The notes beneath the pieces are model-generated. The model did not search any database and was not told where the DNA came from. It saw nothing but the letters and a program-made list of their open reading frames with translations. A stretch of DNA of 64,000 nucleotides, taken from assembly GCF_030209755.1 (NCBI RefSeq), contig NZ_JARVRH010000012.1, positions 124,001 to 188,000 of the forward strand, given 5' to 3'. The translations under genes were made by a program, and so were the position numbers. Source of the DNA: Arthrobacter sp. efr-133-TYG-118 (lineage in GTDB: Bacteria > Actinomycetota > Actinomycetes > Actinomycetales > Micrococcaceae). Below are positions 9,161-17,862 of the stretch, piece after piece. The first letter of the stretch is position 1; every line of letters starts with the position of its first letter.

Positions 9161-10426
9161 GTGACTGATCAGCTGGTGGCGGAACGCAACTGGGCAGGAA
9201 ACTACAGCTACCAGGCACCGCAGCTCGCCCATCCCGCCAGCGTGGAGGAGCTCCAAGGACTCGTGGCAGGCGCCAAGAAGATCCGCGCGCTCGGGTCCCG
9301 CCATTCCTTCAACTCCATCGCGGACACGGCCGGCACACTCGTGGTGCTGGACCGCTTGGATCCGGGCATCAGCGTAGATGCGGCGAACATGACCGTTACG
9401 GTGAGCGGTGGCACGCGTTACGGGACGCTCGCAGCGGAGCTCCAGCGCCAGGGCTTCGCCCTTCACAACCTCGCATCGCTCCCCCACATTTCGGTGGCAG
9501 GAGCTGTCGCCACCGCCACGCACGGCTCCGGGGACGCCAACGGCAACCTGGCCACCGCCGTCGCGGGCCTTGAATTGGTCACCGCGGACGGCAGTATTCT
9601 CAGCGTGCGCCGCGGCGACGAGGATTTCGACGGCATGGTGGTGGGACTCGGCGCACTCGGCATCGTCACCAAACTGACCCTGGACATCCAGCCAAGCTTC
9701 GACGTCGCCCAGAGCGTCTTCGAAAACCTCGACTGGGATCTCGTCCTGGAAAACTTCGACCGGATAACCTCCTCTGCCTATAGCGTCAGCCTCTTCACCG
9801 ACTGGAGCGGAGAGACTGTGGGCCAGGCGTGGCTCAAGAGGCGCAGCGGCGATCCCGCGCCGGAAACGCCGGAATTCTTCGGCGGCACCCCGGCAACGGA
9901 AGCCCGGCACCCCCTTCCCGGAGTGTCAGGGAGTAACTGCACGCAACAGCTCGGCATTGCCGGGCCGTGGTCCGACCGGCTGGCGCATTTCAGGATGGAA
10001 TTCACTCCTAGCCAGGGCGACGAGCTGCAGAGCGAGTACCTCATCCCCCGCGAACACGCCGTGGACGCCCTCCGCACCATGCGCAGGCTCTCCGACGTCG
10101 TGACTCCGCTGCTGCTGATTGGCGAAATCCGTACGGTGGCTGCCGACCAGCTCTGGCTGAGTGCCAACTACGGCCGAGACGGCATCGGTTTGCACTTCAC
10201 CTGGCGCCAGGACCAACCGGCGGTCGAAGCCATCCTGCCGCTGCTTGAGGCGGAACTGGCTCCGTACGCGGCGAGGCCGCACTGGGGCAAGCTGTTCGAC
10301 GCCGGTGCTGCCGCCGTCGCGCCTTTGTACCCACGCTTCGGCGACTTCATCGCCCTGGCCGAGCGCCTGGATCCTTCCGGAAAGTTCCGCAACGACTTCC
10401 TGGACCGCACGGTGTTTGGGAGCTGA
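9161..10426 (+). CDS. aldO: Alditol oxidase (FAD-dependent, VAO family)
   Basis: 421 residues from a GTG with GAAGG eight bases upstream. LGSRHSFN near residue 45 holds the His that carries FAD covalently in Streptomyces AldO. Further AldO-like stretches are LPHISVAGAVATATHGSG, SLFTDWSGETVGQAWLKRR, EIRTVAADQLWLS and ARPHWGKLFD near the C-terminus. AldO oxidises xylitol and sorbitol at C1 to the aldose, with H2O2 produced. Placement opposite xylA supports xylitol to xylose feeding. A D-arabinono-1,4-lactone oxidase label is the generic alternative; resemblance to AldO was judged by eye. Confidence 0.82.
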   Translation: MTDQLVAERNWAGNYSYQAPQLAHPASVEELQGLVAGAKKIRALGSRHSFNSIADTAGTLVVLDRLDPGISVDAANMTVTVSGGTRYGTLAAELQRQGFALHNLASLPHISVAGAVATATHGSGDANGNLATAVAGLELVTADGSILSVRRGDEDFDGMVVGLGALGIVTKLTLDIQPSFDVAQSVFENLDWDLVLENFDRITSSAYSVSLFTDWSGETVGQAWLKRRSGDPAPETPEFFGGTPATEARHPLPGVSGSNCTQQLGIAGPWSDRLAHFRMEFTPSQGDELQSEYLIPREHAVDALRTMRRLSDVVTPLLLIGEIRTVAADQLWLSANYGRDGIGLHFTWRQDQPAVEAILPLLEAELAPYAARPHWGKLFDAGAAAVAPLYPRFGDFIALAERLDPSGKFRNDFLDRTVFGS

Positions 10427-10436
10427 TATTGTCGCG

Positions 10437-11696
10437 ATGATGCCCTCCCCCGCCCCGAATCCCGTCACCGTCAGCGAGCCCGATCCGTCGCGGCGAAACA
10501 ACCTGGCGCTGCTGACCTCCCTTGTCCATCACAACGGTGGTCTCAGCCGCGCCCAGCTGACCAAGCGGACTGGCCTGAACCGGTCCACGGTAGGGACGCT
10601 GATAGGGCAACTTGTGAACTTGGAAGTGGTCTACGAGACGGCGCCTTCCGGTGAAGCCCAGGTGGGCAGGCCCAGCCCGATCGTCCGTCCGCGGCCCTCC
10701 ATCGCCGCCCTAGCGGTCAACCCCGAGATCGATGCCGTCACCATCGGCCTTGTCGGCCTTGGGGGGAAGGTCCAGAAGAAGATCCGATTCGACACCGAGC
10801 GGATCCCGACGGCCAAAGAGGCCGTGAACATCGCGGCCGCAGTGATCGCCGGAATGCGGTCCGAGCTGGACACTTCCTACCGGGTCATGGGCGTTGGCAT
10901 CGCAGTGCCCGGCCTCGTCAACCGCGACGACGGCGTAGTCCGGCACGCCCCGCATCTGGGCTGGCGCGATGAACCCGTCGCCCGAATGCTCGGCGAGGCT
11001 ACCGGCTACCCCTGCCACGCGGCCAACGACGCATCGCTGGGCGCGGAGGGCGAGCTCCTGTTCGGCGCCGGCGCGGGACAGAAGAACCTGATCTACCTCA
11101 ACGGTGGAGCCAGCGGCATCGGCGGCGGGATCATCGCTGACGGGGCATTGCTTCGCGGAACATCCGGCTATGCCGGGGAACTTGGACACACGTTTGTCCG
11201 CTCGTCCGGCAAACCTTGCCACTGCGGGGCCACGGGCTGCCTTGAAACCGAAGTCTCCCAGTCACCGCTTTTCGAACTCGCCGGGCTGGGTGGCGGCGAT
11301 GCAGGCCAACTCGAACAAGCGCTGCGGGCGAACAGCAGCGAAGCAGTGGGCGCCGAAGTGGCGCGCCAGCTCGAATATCTTGGCATCGCCTTGCGGAATG
11401 CCGTGAACACTTTCAACCCGGAAGCGATCGTCCTGGACGGCTTCCTCGGCGTCTTGCACGCCCTGTCTCCGGGGACGCTGGACAGCCTGCTCCGATCCCA
11501 GGCATTGGACGGACCCGCAGGCCAGGTGAAGATCTACCGGGCCGCCCTCGGCTCGGATCTCATGATGATCGGAGCCGCGGAACTGGCCTTCACGCAGTTC
11601 CTTGCGGACCCCGCCGGCGCTTTCCCTATCCCTACTCTTAGTCAGGCCGACCATGCTGAATCAGGCGCCCTCGCTCAATCAGGAACCCTCCCTTAA
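10437..11696 (+). CDS. ROK family transcriptional regulator
   Basis: 419 residues. The helix-turn-helix LSRAQLTKRTGLNRSTVGT (about residues 35-55) precedes a ROK domain with the zinc motif CHCGATGC in GELGHTFVRSSGKPCHCGA. Two adjacent ATGs (10437, 10440) are possible starts, ten or so bases after the alditol oxidase stop. Lying downstream of the oxidase and overlapping the epimerase gene, it may sense xylose or an alditol and act on the xylA-aldO region, in parallel with the ROK protein at 3861. Confidence 0.87.
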   Translation: MMPSPAPNPVTVSEPDPSRRNNLALLTSLVHHNGGLSRAQLTKRTGLNRSTVGTLIGQLVNLEVVYETAPSGEAQVGRPSPIVRPRPSIAALAVNPEIDAVTIGLVGLGGKVQKKIRFDTERIPTAKEAVNIAAAVIAGMRSELDTSYRVMGVGIAVPGLVNRDDGVVRHAPHLGWRDEPVARMLGEATGYPCHAANDASLGAEGELLFGAGAGQKNLIYLNGGASGIGGGIIADGALLRGTSGYAGELGHTFVRSSGKPCHCGATGCLETEVSQSPLFELAGLGGGDAGQLEQALRANSSEAVGAEVARQLEYLGIALRNAVNTFNPEAIVLDGFLGVLHALSPGTLDSLLRSQALDGPAGQVKIYRAALGSDLMMIGAAELAFTQFLADPAGAFPIPTLSQADHAESGALAQSGTLP

Positions 11697-12660
11697 TCGG
11701 GAACCGCGCCACCGTGCACCATCGCCGATGGGCGAACACTTTGAACTCACGGCCAGCATCGGCGGCCGCCACCAGCGCGTTGTGCTGACGGAAGTCGCCG
11801 CGAGCTTGCGGGAGCTCGACGTCGACGGCGTCGCCCTCATCCAGGACTACCCTGCCGACGCCCAACCGCCGTGGTGCGCGGGCTGGGTCCTGGTCCCGTG
11901 GCCGAACCGGGTGGCCGGAGGTAGGTGGAGCTACGACGGCGTCGCCCAGCAACTGGACATCACCGAACCGGCCAACGGGAATGCCTTGCACGGATTGCTG
12001 ACTCACACTCCCTACGGTGTGAGCGCCCACACCGCCGACAGCATCACGCTCGACTCCGGTGTCTTGCCACAGCCGGGATACCCCTTCGAGCTGTCGACGT
12101 CGGTCCGCTATCAGCTCGTGGAGGACGGGCTATTTGTCACGCACCGCCTGGAAAATACCGGACCCCGGTCCGCGCCCGTCGCGCTCGGTGCGCATCCCTT
12201 CCTCAAACTGGGCAGCGTGCCGACGGAAGAACTCACGCTCTACATCAACGCCGATACCCACATCGAAGTTGACGAGCGACTGAACCCGAGTGGAATCACC
12301 ACAGACGTTGACGGAACCGGGAACGATTTCCGCACCGGCCAACTGGTGGGCGCCGTGGACCTCGACGACGCTTGGGGCGATGTCCGGCGCGAGGACGACG
12401 GAAGCTCGCTGCACTACCTGGAGGCCCCCGATGGCAGCCAAGTGCAGCTGTTCATGGATGCCTCCTTCGGCTATGTCCAAGCCTTCACCACCAAGGAGTT
12501 CGCCAGCGCCGGCGGCATGGTGACCGCCGTCGCGGTTGAACCGATGACGGCGCCCGCCGATGCCTTCAACAGTGGGAAAGGCCTGCGCTGGCTGGAACCC
12601 GGCGAGGTCTGGGAAGCCAGTTGGGGCATCCGGCACCTGACGGGGTCGAGCAGCATCTGA
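11653..12660 (+). CDS. Aldose 1-epimerase family protein (mutarotase)
   Basis: About 335 residues of the galactose-mutarotase fold. LVPWPNRVAGGRW, NALHGLLTHTPYG (the substrate-binding His), LGAHPFLKLG and AVEPMTAPADAFN (the catalytic Glu region) are in order. The start is uncertain: ATG 11653 overlaps the ROK gene by 44 bases and gives an N-terminal tail with a LNQ/LNR repeat, while ATG 11728 would give a shorter protein starting MGEHFEL. It probably interconverts sugar anomers between the alditol oxidase and xylose isomerase. Confidence 0.82.
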   Translation: MLNQAPSLNQEPSLNREPRHRAPSPMGEHFELTASIGGRHQRVVLTEVAASLRELDVDGVALIQDYPADAQPPWCAGWVLVPWPNRVAGGRWSYDGVAQQLDITEPANGNALHGLLTHTPYGVSAHTADSITLDSGVLPQPGYPFELSTSVRYQLVEDGLFVTHRLENTGPRSAPVALGAHPFLKLGSVPTEELTLYINADTHIEVDERLNPSGITTDVDGTGNDFRTGQLVGAVDLDDAWGDVRREDDGSSLHYLEAPDGSQVQLFMDASFGYVQAFTTKEFASAGGMVTAVAVEPMTAPADAFNSGKGLRWLEPGEVWEASWGIRHLTGSSSI

Positions 12661-12691
12661 CGACGCGCAAACTGCTCGGTGACACAGGAGA

Positions 12692-12765
12692 GGCCTGACG
12701 ACACCCGGATATACGCCGCGCCAGGCATTCAGTGTGTCGTCACCGAATATCCGTGTCGCCAGGCC
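12692..12765. repeat. Intergenic palindrome, GGCGACACGGA family (copy A)
   Basis: The outer arms GGCCTGACGACACCCGGATAT and its near complement ATATCCGTGTCGCCAGGCC bracket this element between the convergent epimerase and pobA genes. It can form a long imperfect hairpin and may serve as a bidirectional terminator. It shares the word GGCGACACGGA with elements near 27826 and 62679. Confidence 0.6.
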
Positions 12766-12778
12766 GCCCGCGGCGGGC

Positions 12779-13966
12779 CTACTTCCCCGTCGGCCATCCC
12801 GTGTACGACTCAGCCAAGTATGCCCGGGCGTGCCGGGAAGAGACCACGGAGTGGAGCTCGCCGAGCTGGCGGGCCCGGCCGAAGTCGTCCGAGCCCGGAA
12901 CGGTGTGCAGCATGGAGGTCATCCAGTAGGAGAAGTGCTGGGCCTTCCAGACGCGTTCCAAGGCACGGTCGCTGTAGGACTCGAGCAGGCCGCTGGAACC
13001 GTTCGAGTAGAAGGATTCGAGGCCTTCGAAGAGCATCTTGACATCGTGAAGGGCCAAATTGAGGCCCTTGGCACCCGTCGGCGGGACGGTGTGGGCGGCG
13101 TCGCCAGCCAGGAACAAGTTCCCGTGGCGCATGGGTGTGTGGACGAAGCTGCGGAACGGCAGGACCATCTTCTCGAGGACCGGCCCCTCCTTGAGCTCAA
13201 AGCCGTTTCCGTTGACGCGTTTGCGGAATTCGGACCAGATGCGCTCGTCGTCCCAGTCGGCCACGTTTTCCTTGGGGTCGCACTGGAAGTACATGCGCTG
13301 CACCTTCTCCGTGCGTTGGCTGATCAGGGCGAAGCCGTTCTCGGAATTGGCGTAGATCAGTTCATCTGAACTCCGCGGGGCCTGGGCGAGGATGCCGAAC
13401 CAGGCGAAGGGGTATTCGTGGAAGTACCACTTGCGGTTGGCCTCGGGGCTTTGGAAGCGGCAGTGGCTGCGGGAACCGTCGGCGCCCACCAGGAAGTCCG
13501 CCTGGATCTCGAATTCCTGGCCTTCGGCGTCGGTGAACCAGACTTTCGGCTTGCCTTCGATGTCGTGGATGGTGGTGTCCGTGACGCTGTACCGGACGTC
13601 GCCGCCGTCGTCCTTGCGCCGTGCGGCGAGGTCGAGGAACACGTCCGTCTGCGGGTAGAGCCACACCGATTCCCCCACAAGCTCTTTGAAGTCGATCCGA
13701 TGGCTTTCGCCGTTGAAGCGGAGTTCGATCCCGTCATGCCGGTCGCCGTCGCGCAGCACGCGGTCGGAAACGCCGCTTTCCACGAGCAGGTTCACGGAGC
13801 CGTGTTCCAGGATGCCCGCGCGGACAGTTTCGGCGATCTGTTGATGGCTGCGGACCTCGACGACGGTGGATTCGATCCCCGACTTCGCCAGCAGGTGGGA
13901 AAGCATGAGGCCGGCCGGGCCTGCGCCCATGATGGCCACTTGGGTGGTGATGATCTTACGTGCCAT
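12779..13966 (-). CDS. pobA: 4-hydroxybenzoate 3-monooxygenase
   Basis: 395 residues, the normal PobA length. The FAD motif GAGPAG near residue 14, the DG motif LVGADGSRS near 160 and the second FAD motif LFLAGDAAHTVPPTGAKG near 285 are all present. It uses NAD(P)H and O2 to make protocatechuate from 4-hydroxybenzoate. The ATG at 13966 follows GCGAGG; the longer frame to 14038 runs into the promoter. It feeds the pca operon at 47-55 kb and is downstream of an IclR regulator. Confidence 0.95.
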   Translation of the reverse strand: MARKIITTQVAIMGAGPAGLMLSHLLAKSGIESTVVEVRSHQQIAETVRAGILEHGSVNLLVESGVSDRVLRDGDRHDGIELRFNGESHRIDFKELVGESVWLYPQTDVFLDLAARRKDDGGDVRYSVTDTTIHDIEGKPKVWFTDAEGQEFEIQADFLVGADGSRSHCRFQSPEANRKWYFHEYPFAWFGILAQAPRSSDELIYANSENGFALISQRTEKVQRMYFQCDPKENVADWDDERIWSEFRKRVNGNGFELKEGPVLEKMVLPFRSFVHTPMRHGNLFLAGDAAHTVPPTGAKGLNLALHDVKMLFEGLESFYSNGSSGLLESYSDRALERVWKAQHFSYWMTSMLHTVPGSDDFGRARQLGELHSVVSSRHARAYLAESYTGWPTGK

Positions 13967-14041
13967 GGTGTGCCTCGCTTCATTGCGGAACCGCGCCTGA
14001 GCGGCTGCGGAGGGTCTGCTGACCAGTGTGACCCGCACCGC

Positions 14042-14070
14042 ATGATCGGCGTTAGACGAATTCCGTTCAA
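14042..14070 (-). promoter_or_regulatory. Candidate pobA promoter
   Basis: On the minus strand TTGAAC (14065-14070) and GATCAT (14042-14047) are separated by 17 bases in the gap between the IclR gene and pobA. Each hexamer matches the housekeeping consensus at four of six positions. The spacer contains GGAATTC, a small palindrome that could be part of an operator. Confidence 0.35.
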
Positions 14071-14079
14071 AGGAAAACC

Positions 14080-14832
14080 TTAGGCGTTCCGCTGCTCCCC
14101 GAGCTGGCGAGCGATTCCGCGGGCCGCCGTCTGCAGGGCGGGCACCAACGCCTGCAGGCGCATTTCAGCGAGGGGGACCACGACGCCGAGCGCAGCTACC
14201 GTACGCCGCTTGCCGTCCGTGACCGGAACCGCGATGCCCCATGTATCCGGATCCACCACACCGGCGAGCTGCGCGTACCCTTGCTGGACAGTTTCGGCCA
14301 AAAGGCGACGGACGACGTCGGCCGTCACCTTTCCCGCGGGGTCGCTGAACTGTTTGAGGTACTCGGCCTGCAGTTCCCGTGGTTGGCTAGCCATCAACGC
14401 CAACCCGGCCGAGGAGATGTGAACCGGCATGCGGCCGGCAACGCGGGCGCGGTTGGCCACGGATCCGCGGCCTGACAGCCGCTCCACGAACAACGCCTCC
14501 CAGCCGTCGAGCACGGCTAGGTTCACGTTCTGGTTCAGGACCTGCTGGATGTCCTCCATGAACGGCAGCGCCGCTTGCCGGAGGGCCAGGGTGGGTGAAT
14601 TCCGGTTGACGAGTTCCCACAACCGCAGGCCCAGGCGGACATTTCCGCCAACCCCGAGTTCGAGGAGTCCGTGTTCGGCGAGCTGCCGGACCAGGCGATG
14701 GGCGCTTGTGAGCGGCAAGCCGGCGGTCTCAGCGAGTTCGGAAAGCCGCAGGGAAGTAGAGCCTTCGGGAAAGGATTCGATAATCCGGACGATGCGGTCC
14801 ACCACGGAATCACCGGATGACGAGTTGGCCAC
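14080..14832 (-). CDS. IclR family transcriptional regulator (likely controls pobA)
   Basis: 250 residues. The N-terminal winged helix SLRLSELAETAGLPLTSAHR (residues 26-45) is followed by an IclR effector domain. It lies upstream of pobA on the same strand with about 110 bases between them. IclR-type PobR proteins regulate 4-hydroxybenzoate use, so a PobR-like role is likely, though the effector is not readable from sequence. Confidence 0.87.
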   Translation of the reverse strand: MANSSSGDSVVDRIVRIIESFPEGSTSLRLSELAETAGLPLTSAHRLVRQLAEHGLLELGVGGNVRLGLRLWELVNRNSPTLALRQAALPFMEDIQQVLNQNVNLAVLDGWEALFVERLSGRGSVANRARVAGRMPVHISSAGLALMASQPRELQAEYLKQFSDPAGKVTADVVRRLLAETVQQGYAQLAGVVDPDTWGIAVPVTDGKRRTVAALGVVVPLAEMRLQALVPALQTAARGIARQLGEQRNA

Positions 14833-14881
14833 GGAGCGCTTCCCACCTTCCTACGGATTCCATTGAATGGGCCGCTCCAGC

Positions 14882-15484
14882 TTACACGGGCTCGGCCGGA
14901 GTGGCGGGCCCGCTTTCCGTAAGGGTCTTCTCAAGGGGATCCGCCTTGAGGTCCTGGGTTTTCCGCCGCGAGATTTCCATGCCAATCGCGTCGTAGTGCG
15001 CAAGCAGCTCCGGGCCGGCATAGGTGGTGGGCTGGTCCAGCAGCCCAAAGGCGAAATCGCTGGCGGCGAGAAGTTCGTCATCGGAGTACTTGTCCAGCGG
15101 CTGGAATCCGCCGGCATCGATCGAGGCTGCGAACTCGCCGGTGATCTCGACGAATTTCGACCCCGCCGCGGTCTCGACGGGAAGGGCGGCAGGCCGATCC
15201 ATGAATTCCAGCGAAACTCCGGAGCCTGTGGCTAGTCCAACTTCCGTGCCGCCGCCGTCGATTGAGTTGAGGTCGTTACGGAGTCCCGCCAGGGCCTGCG
15301 ATTCCACAAGCGCCGCGCGGGAAAACCCCACCCTGATGTGGGACGTGATGCCCATTCGCCGGATCCGGCGAACGATGTGAACGAGGGCGGGGCGGGAATC
15401 CTCGTTGAGGCTCCCGCGCACGTCTATCTCAACTGCATCCGTAGAGACATCGAATTTTACGAGAGCGTGCAATCTGCGGTCCAT
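14882..15484 (-). CDS. STAS-like protein of unknown function
   Basis: 200 residues. The first 80 or so alternate beta strands and helices in the manner of STAS/anti-sigma-antagonist domains (VSTDAVEIDVRGSLNEDSRP, then SHIRVGFSRAALVESQALAG). The C-terminal half is acidic and has no family I recognise. It lies next to a GAF-ANTAR regulator on the same strand, so a stress-signalling role is possible but unproven. Confidence 0.65.
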   Translation of the reverse strand: MDRRLHALVKFDVSTDAVEIDVRGSLNEDSRPALVHIVRRIRRMGITSHIRVGFSRAALVESQALAGLRNDLNSIDGGGTEVGLATGSGVSLEFMDRPAALPVETAAGSKFVEITGEFAASIDAGGFQPLDKYSDDELLAASDFAFGLLDQPTTYAGPELLAHYDAIGMEISRRKTQDLKADPLEKTLTESGPATPAEPV

Positions 15485-15590
15485 AGGTACTCCAAAAAGG
15501 GGTGTCTATGGCCGACGGCTCAACCTCAAAAAGCGTAGCCTCTGGAAGCCTCGTTGTACACCCGGCTGGTTGCCCCGCAGCCGGCCGCAC

Positions 15591-16361
15591 TCACCCGGCC
15601 CGGCTGCGGCCCGGGTCCTGGACCGGCTCTTCGAAGTGGGTCAGGGTGCCCGCTGGGTCGACGGAATCCACCACGGACTTGGCGATATCGCGCAATTTCA
15701 CGTTGCGGTTACTCGAGGCCTCCGTCAGGATCCGGACCGCGTCCTCCTGGCTGCAGCGGCTCTGTGCCATGACAACTCCCACGGCAATGTCGATAATCGT
15801 GCGGGACTCCATTGCCGCCCGGAGATTGTTGGCGCTGTCCTTATGAACAGCGAACCTGACGGCAAGTCGCAAGGCCTGAGATACCTCGCGGGTGTAGCCC
15901 CGGGCCCGATCCGCGGCCCTTTCGTTGAACTTGTATGGGGCATCGGAGTACAGATTGAGGGCCGCCTTGGCCTCGCCCTCAAGGTTGAAAGGCAAGGAGA
16001 GGACTGATCTCAGGCCGTACGATGCAACGGCAGTCGCGTAGTCGGGGCCCCAGCGGTTCTCCTCCAGGAGATCCGGAACGTAGACTTCCCGATCCTCCTT
16101 GGCGGCGGTCAGGCATGGTCCCTGGGCCAGGGAATACTGGATCTCGTCCACTTCGCGGGCCACATCACTGCTCCACCCAATCGTGAGTGCCTTCCGCTCG
16201 CGCAGCAGCGTGATCCCACAGAGCGCATCATCGCCGTCGCCCGCCATTTGGTGGGCAGAAAACCGGGCCAATTCGTTGAGGAACTCCTCAAAATCGGCGC
16301 TTTCCAGGATCAGGTTCTGGATTTGGTCATTGGTGGTCGGGGCGGAATCTTCAGGGAGCAT
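15591..16361 (-). CDS. GAF and ANTAR domain RNA-binding regulator
   Basis: 256 residues from the ATG at 16361, preceded by CCTGGAGAA. The GAF domain (about residues 20-165) contains QGPCLTAAKEDREVYVPDL and GLRSVLSLPF. The ANTAR domain (about 180-240) contains the helical core IIDIAVGVVMAQSRCSQEDA. ANTAR proteins bind paired RNA hairpins and antiterminate transcription. Such GAF-ANTAR genes are very common in actinobacteria; the target here is unknown. Confidence 0.88.
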   Translation of the reverse strand: MLPEDSAPTTNDQIQNLILESADFEEFLNELARFSAHQMAGDGDDALCGITLLRERKALTIGWSSDVAREVDEIQYSLAQGPCLTAAKEDREVYVPDLLEENRWGPDYATAVASYGLRSVLSLPFNLEGEAKAALNLYSDAPYKFNERAADRARGYTREVSQALRLAVRFAVHKDSANNLRAAMESRTIIDIAVGVVMAQSRCSQEDAVRILTEASSNRNVKLRDIAKSVVDSVDPAGTLTHFEEPVQDPGRSRAG

Positions 16362-16518
16362 GGCGCGTTCTCCAGGTGAACATGCTGACGGGGGCATGTG
16401 GAAATAATAAGTCCCTTCCGTACACCGTCCCACACGGCGGCCCAATAGGATACGCCTAGCGGAAACCGGGACGTGCCAGGCAGCGGGCAAGGCCTCCGAA
16501 ACCTGCCCCAGCGCCGCG

Positions 16519-17571
16519 TCAGCGTCGCGCGCGCTCCGCCCGCAGCCGGGACCATGCCGCGGGTGCCAGTACCACCGCAACGCCGACGGCGGCACCGATC
16601 ACCGTCTCGACGATGCGGTCACGCAGCAAGAGCCCAGGCGGGACGTTGGCAACCAGCAGAGTGGAAATGAGCGCCAGCGGCGTGACGAAGATCTGTGCCA
16701 CAAGATATTGGCGCGCAATGAAGAGCTCAGCCCCGAACTGGCATGCGGCAATCACCAACACCATCTGCCATGGCGCCGGGCCCAGCCAGAGGATTCCGGC
16801 CAACACCAGCAAACCGAGCAGGGTCCCAACGATCCTCTGGATTCCCCGTTGCACCCGATGCCGGGTACTGCGCCCCACCAAGGGAACCACTGCCGCCACC
16901 ATGGCCCAATAGCCGTGTCCGAACCCGAGCCATTGCCCAGCCAATGTAGCAAGCGTTCCGGCCAGCCCGGCGGCCACGAAGTAGCCCAGGCCTTCCAGCC
17001 AGGCAGCCCGGATTTCCTGCGGCAACAACCGATCCGCCGGCGGTCGCTTCCAGGGCGTCCGGTGGCTCGGGACCACCCGTGCCGACATTCCGATCAGCAA
17101 CGCCAACACAACGGTCAAAACGGCGGCCAACATCCCTTCCCAGAGCGGCGGCTGCTGAGGCACGGAGGCGATCGCGGCGAAAGCGAAAATATGGAAGAGG
17201 GAACCGGCCGGGCGAAGCCGCCATAGCGCAGTCACCACGGAGCAAAGCGCAGCAACCAAGGTGGTGCCAAGCGTGAGGATCCACACGTACACGTCCGAGC
17301 CCTGTCCAACCCTGGCCGTCAGGGTGGCGAGCAGGATGATGCCCAGCAGCAGCGAACCGGCCCGGAGTTGGCTTCGAAAACGGTGGCTGTGGGGCTCGTT
17401 GCGGCCATAGATGTTGGCGAACGCAGCAAAGCTGGCGAAAACCACAAGGTCCAGCCGTCCGAACAACACGAGGGTGATCAGTGGCAGGAAGACGCCCACC
17501 GCGCAGCGGACAGCCGGGTGATGGTCCTTGTTGCCCGGACCGATCCTGAACATCTCTGCCAGGGCGTTCAA
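16519..17571 (-). CDS. FUSC family integral membrane protein
   Basis: 350 residues with many hydrophobic segments. The family layout is two sets of transmembrane helices with a WLEGLGYFVAAG segment between them and a conserved GRSTRHRVQRGIQRIVGTLL stretch near residue 250. FUSC proteins resemble aromatic acid exporters such as AaeB. Given the aromatic catabolic genes nearby, efflux of an aromatic acid is plausible but unproven. It is a single gene with no membrane-fusion partner beside it. Confidence 0.8.
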   Translation of the reverse strand: MNALAEMFRIGPGNKDHHPAVRCAVGVFLPLITLVLFGRLDLVVFASFAAFANIYGRNEPHSHRFRSQLRAGSLLLGIILLATLTARVGQGSDVYVWILTLGTTLVAALCSVVTALWRLRPAGSLFHIFAFAAIASVPQQPPLWEGMLAAVLTVVLALLIGMSARVVPSHRTPWKRPPADRLLPQEIRAAWLEGLGYFVAAGLAGTLATLAGQWLGFGHGYWAMVAAVVPLVGRSTRHRVQRGIQRIVGTLLGLLVLAGILWLGPAPWQMVLVIAACQFGAELFIARQYLVAQIFVTPLALISTLLVANVPPGLLLRDRIVETVIGAAVGVAVVLAPAAWSRLRAERARR

Positions 17572-17715
17572 TGGATTGCCTGCCTCCGCTTGCTTCTCTC
17601 GAGTGCTGTACTGCTCAACTAATACTGCCCGACGGCGGCACTGGCATCCGCTACGAGCTTACGTCGGGCGGTTCCAGGCAGTCCGATCAGCTTCCGTTGA
17701 ATAGAAACCCGGGCG

Positions 17716-17852
17716 TCAGCATTCGAGAACGTTGATCCCCTTGGCGATGTCGGCGTCGTTGGAGAGGATGATGCCCCCGCGCGGACCGGCGAGGGTCTTG
17801 CGCGTCGTCGACGTCAGAGTCGGGGCAACATCCGATATCGGAAATTGCTATC
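17716..17852 (-). pseudogene. glyA (serine hydroxymethyltransferase) fragment
   Basis: Reading the minus strand in one frame gives a short piece of GlyA around the PLP lysine: [20 protein letters not shown], continuing [16 protein letters not shown], then a stop at 17716. Intact enzymes read T-T-H-K-T at this point; here the His is Arg. Nothing upstream or downstream restores the rest of the enzyme of about 420 residues, so this is a relic. It fills the gap between the FUSC gene and the PucR gene. Confidence 0.75.
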
Positions 17853-17862
17853 GGCAGCGGGC

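Noticed and set aside
10161..10436. N-terminal extension of the second ROK regulator
   Set aside because: It overlaps the alditol oxidase out of frame. The helix-turn-helix begins about 30 residues after the ATG at 10437.
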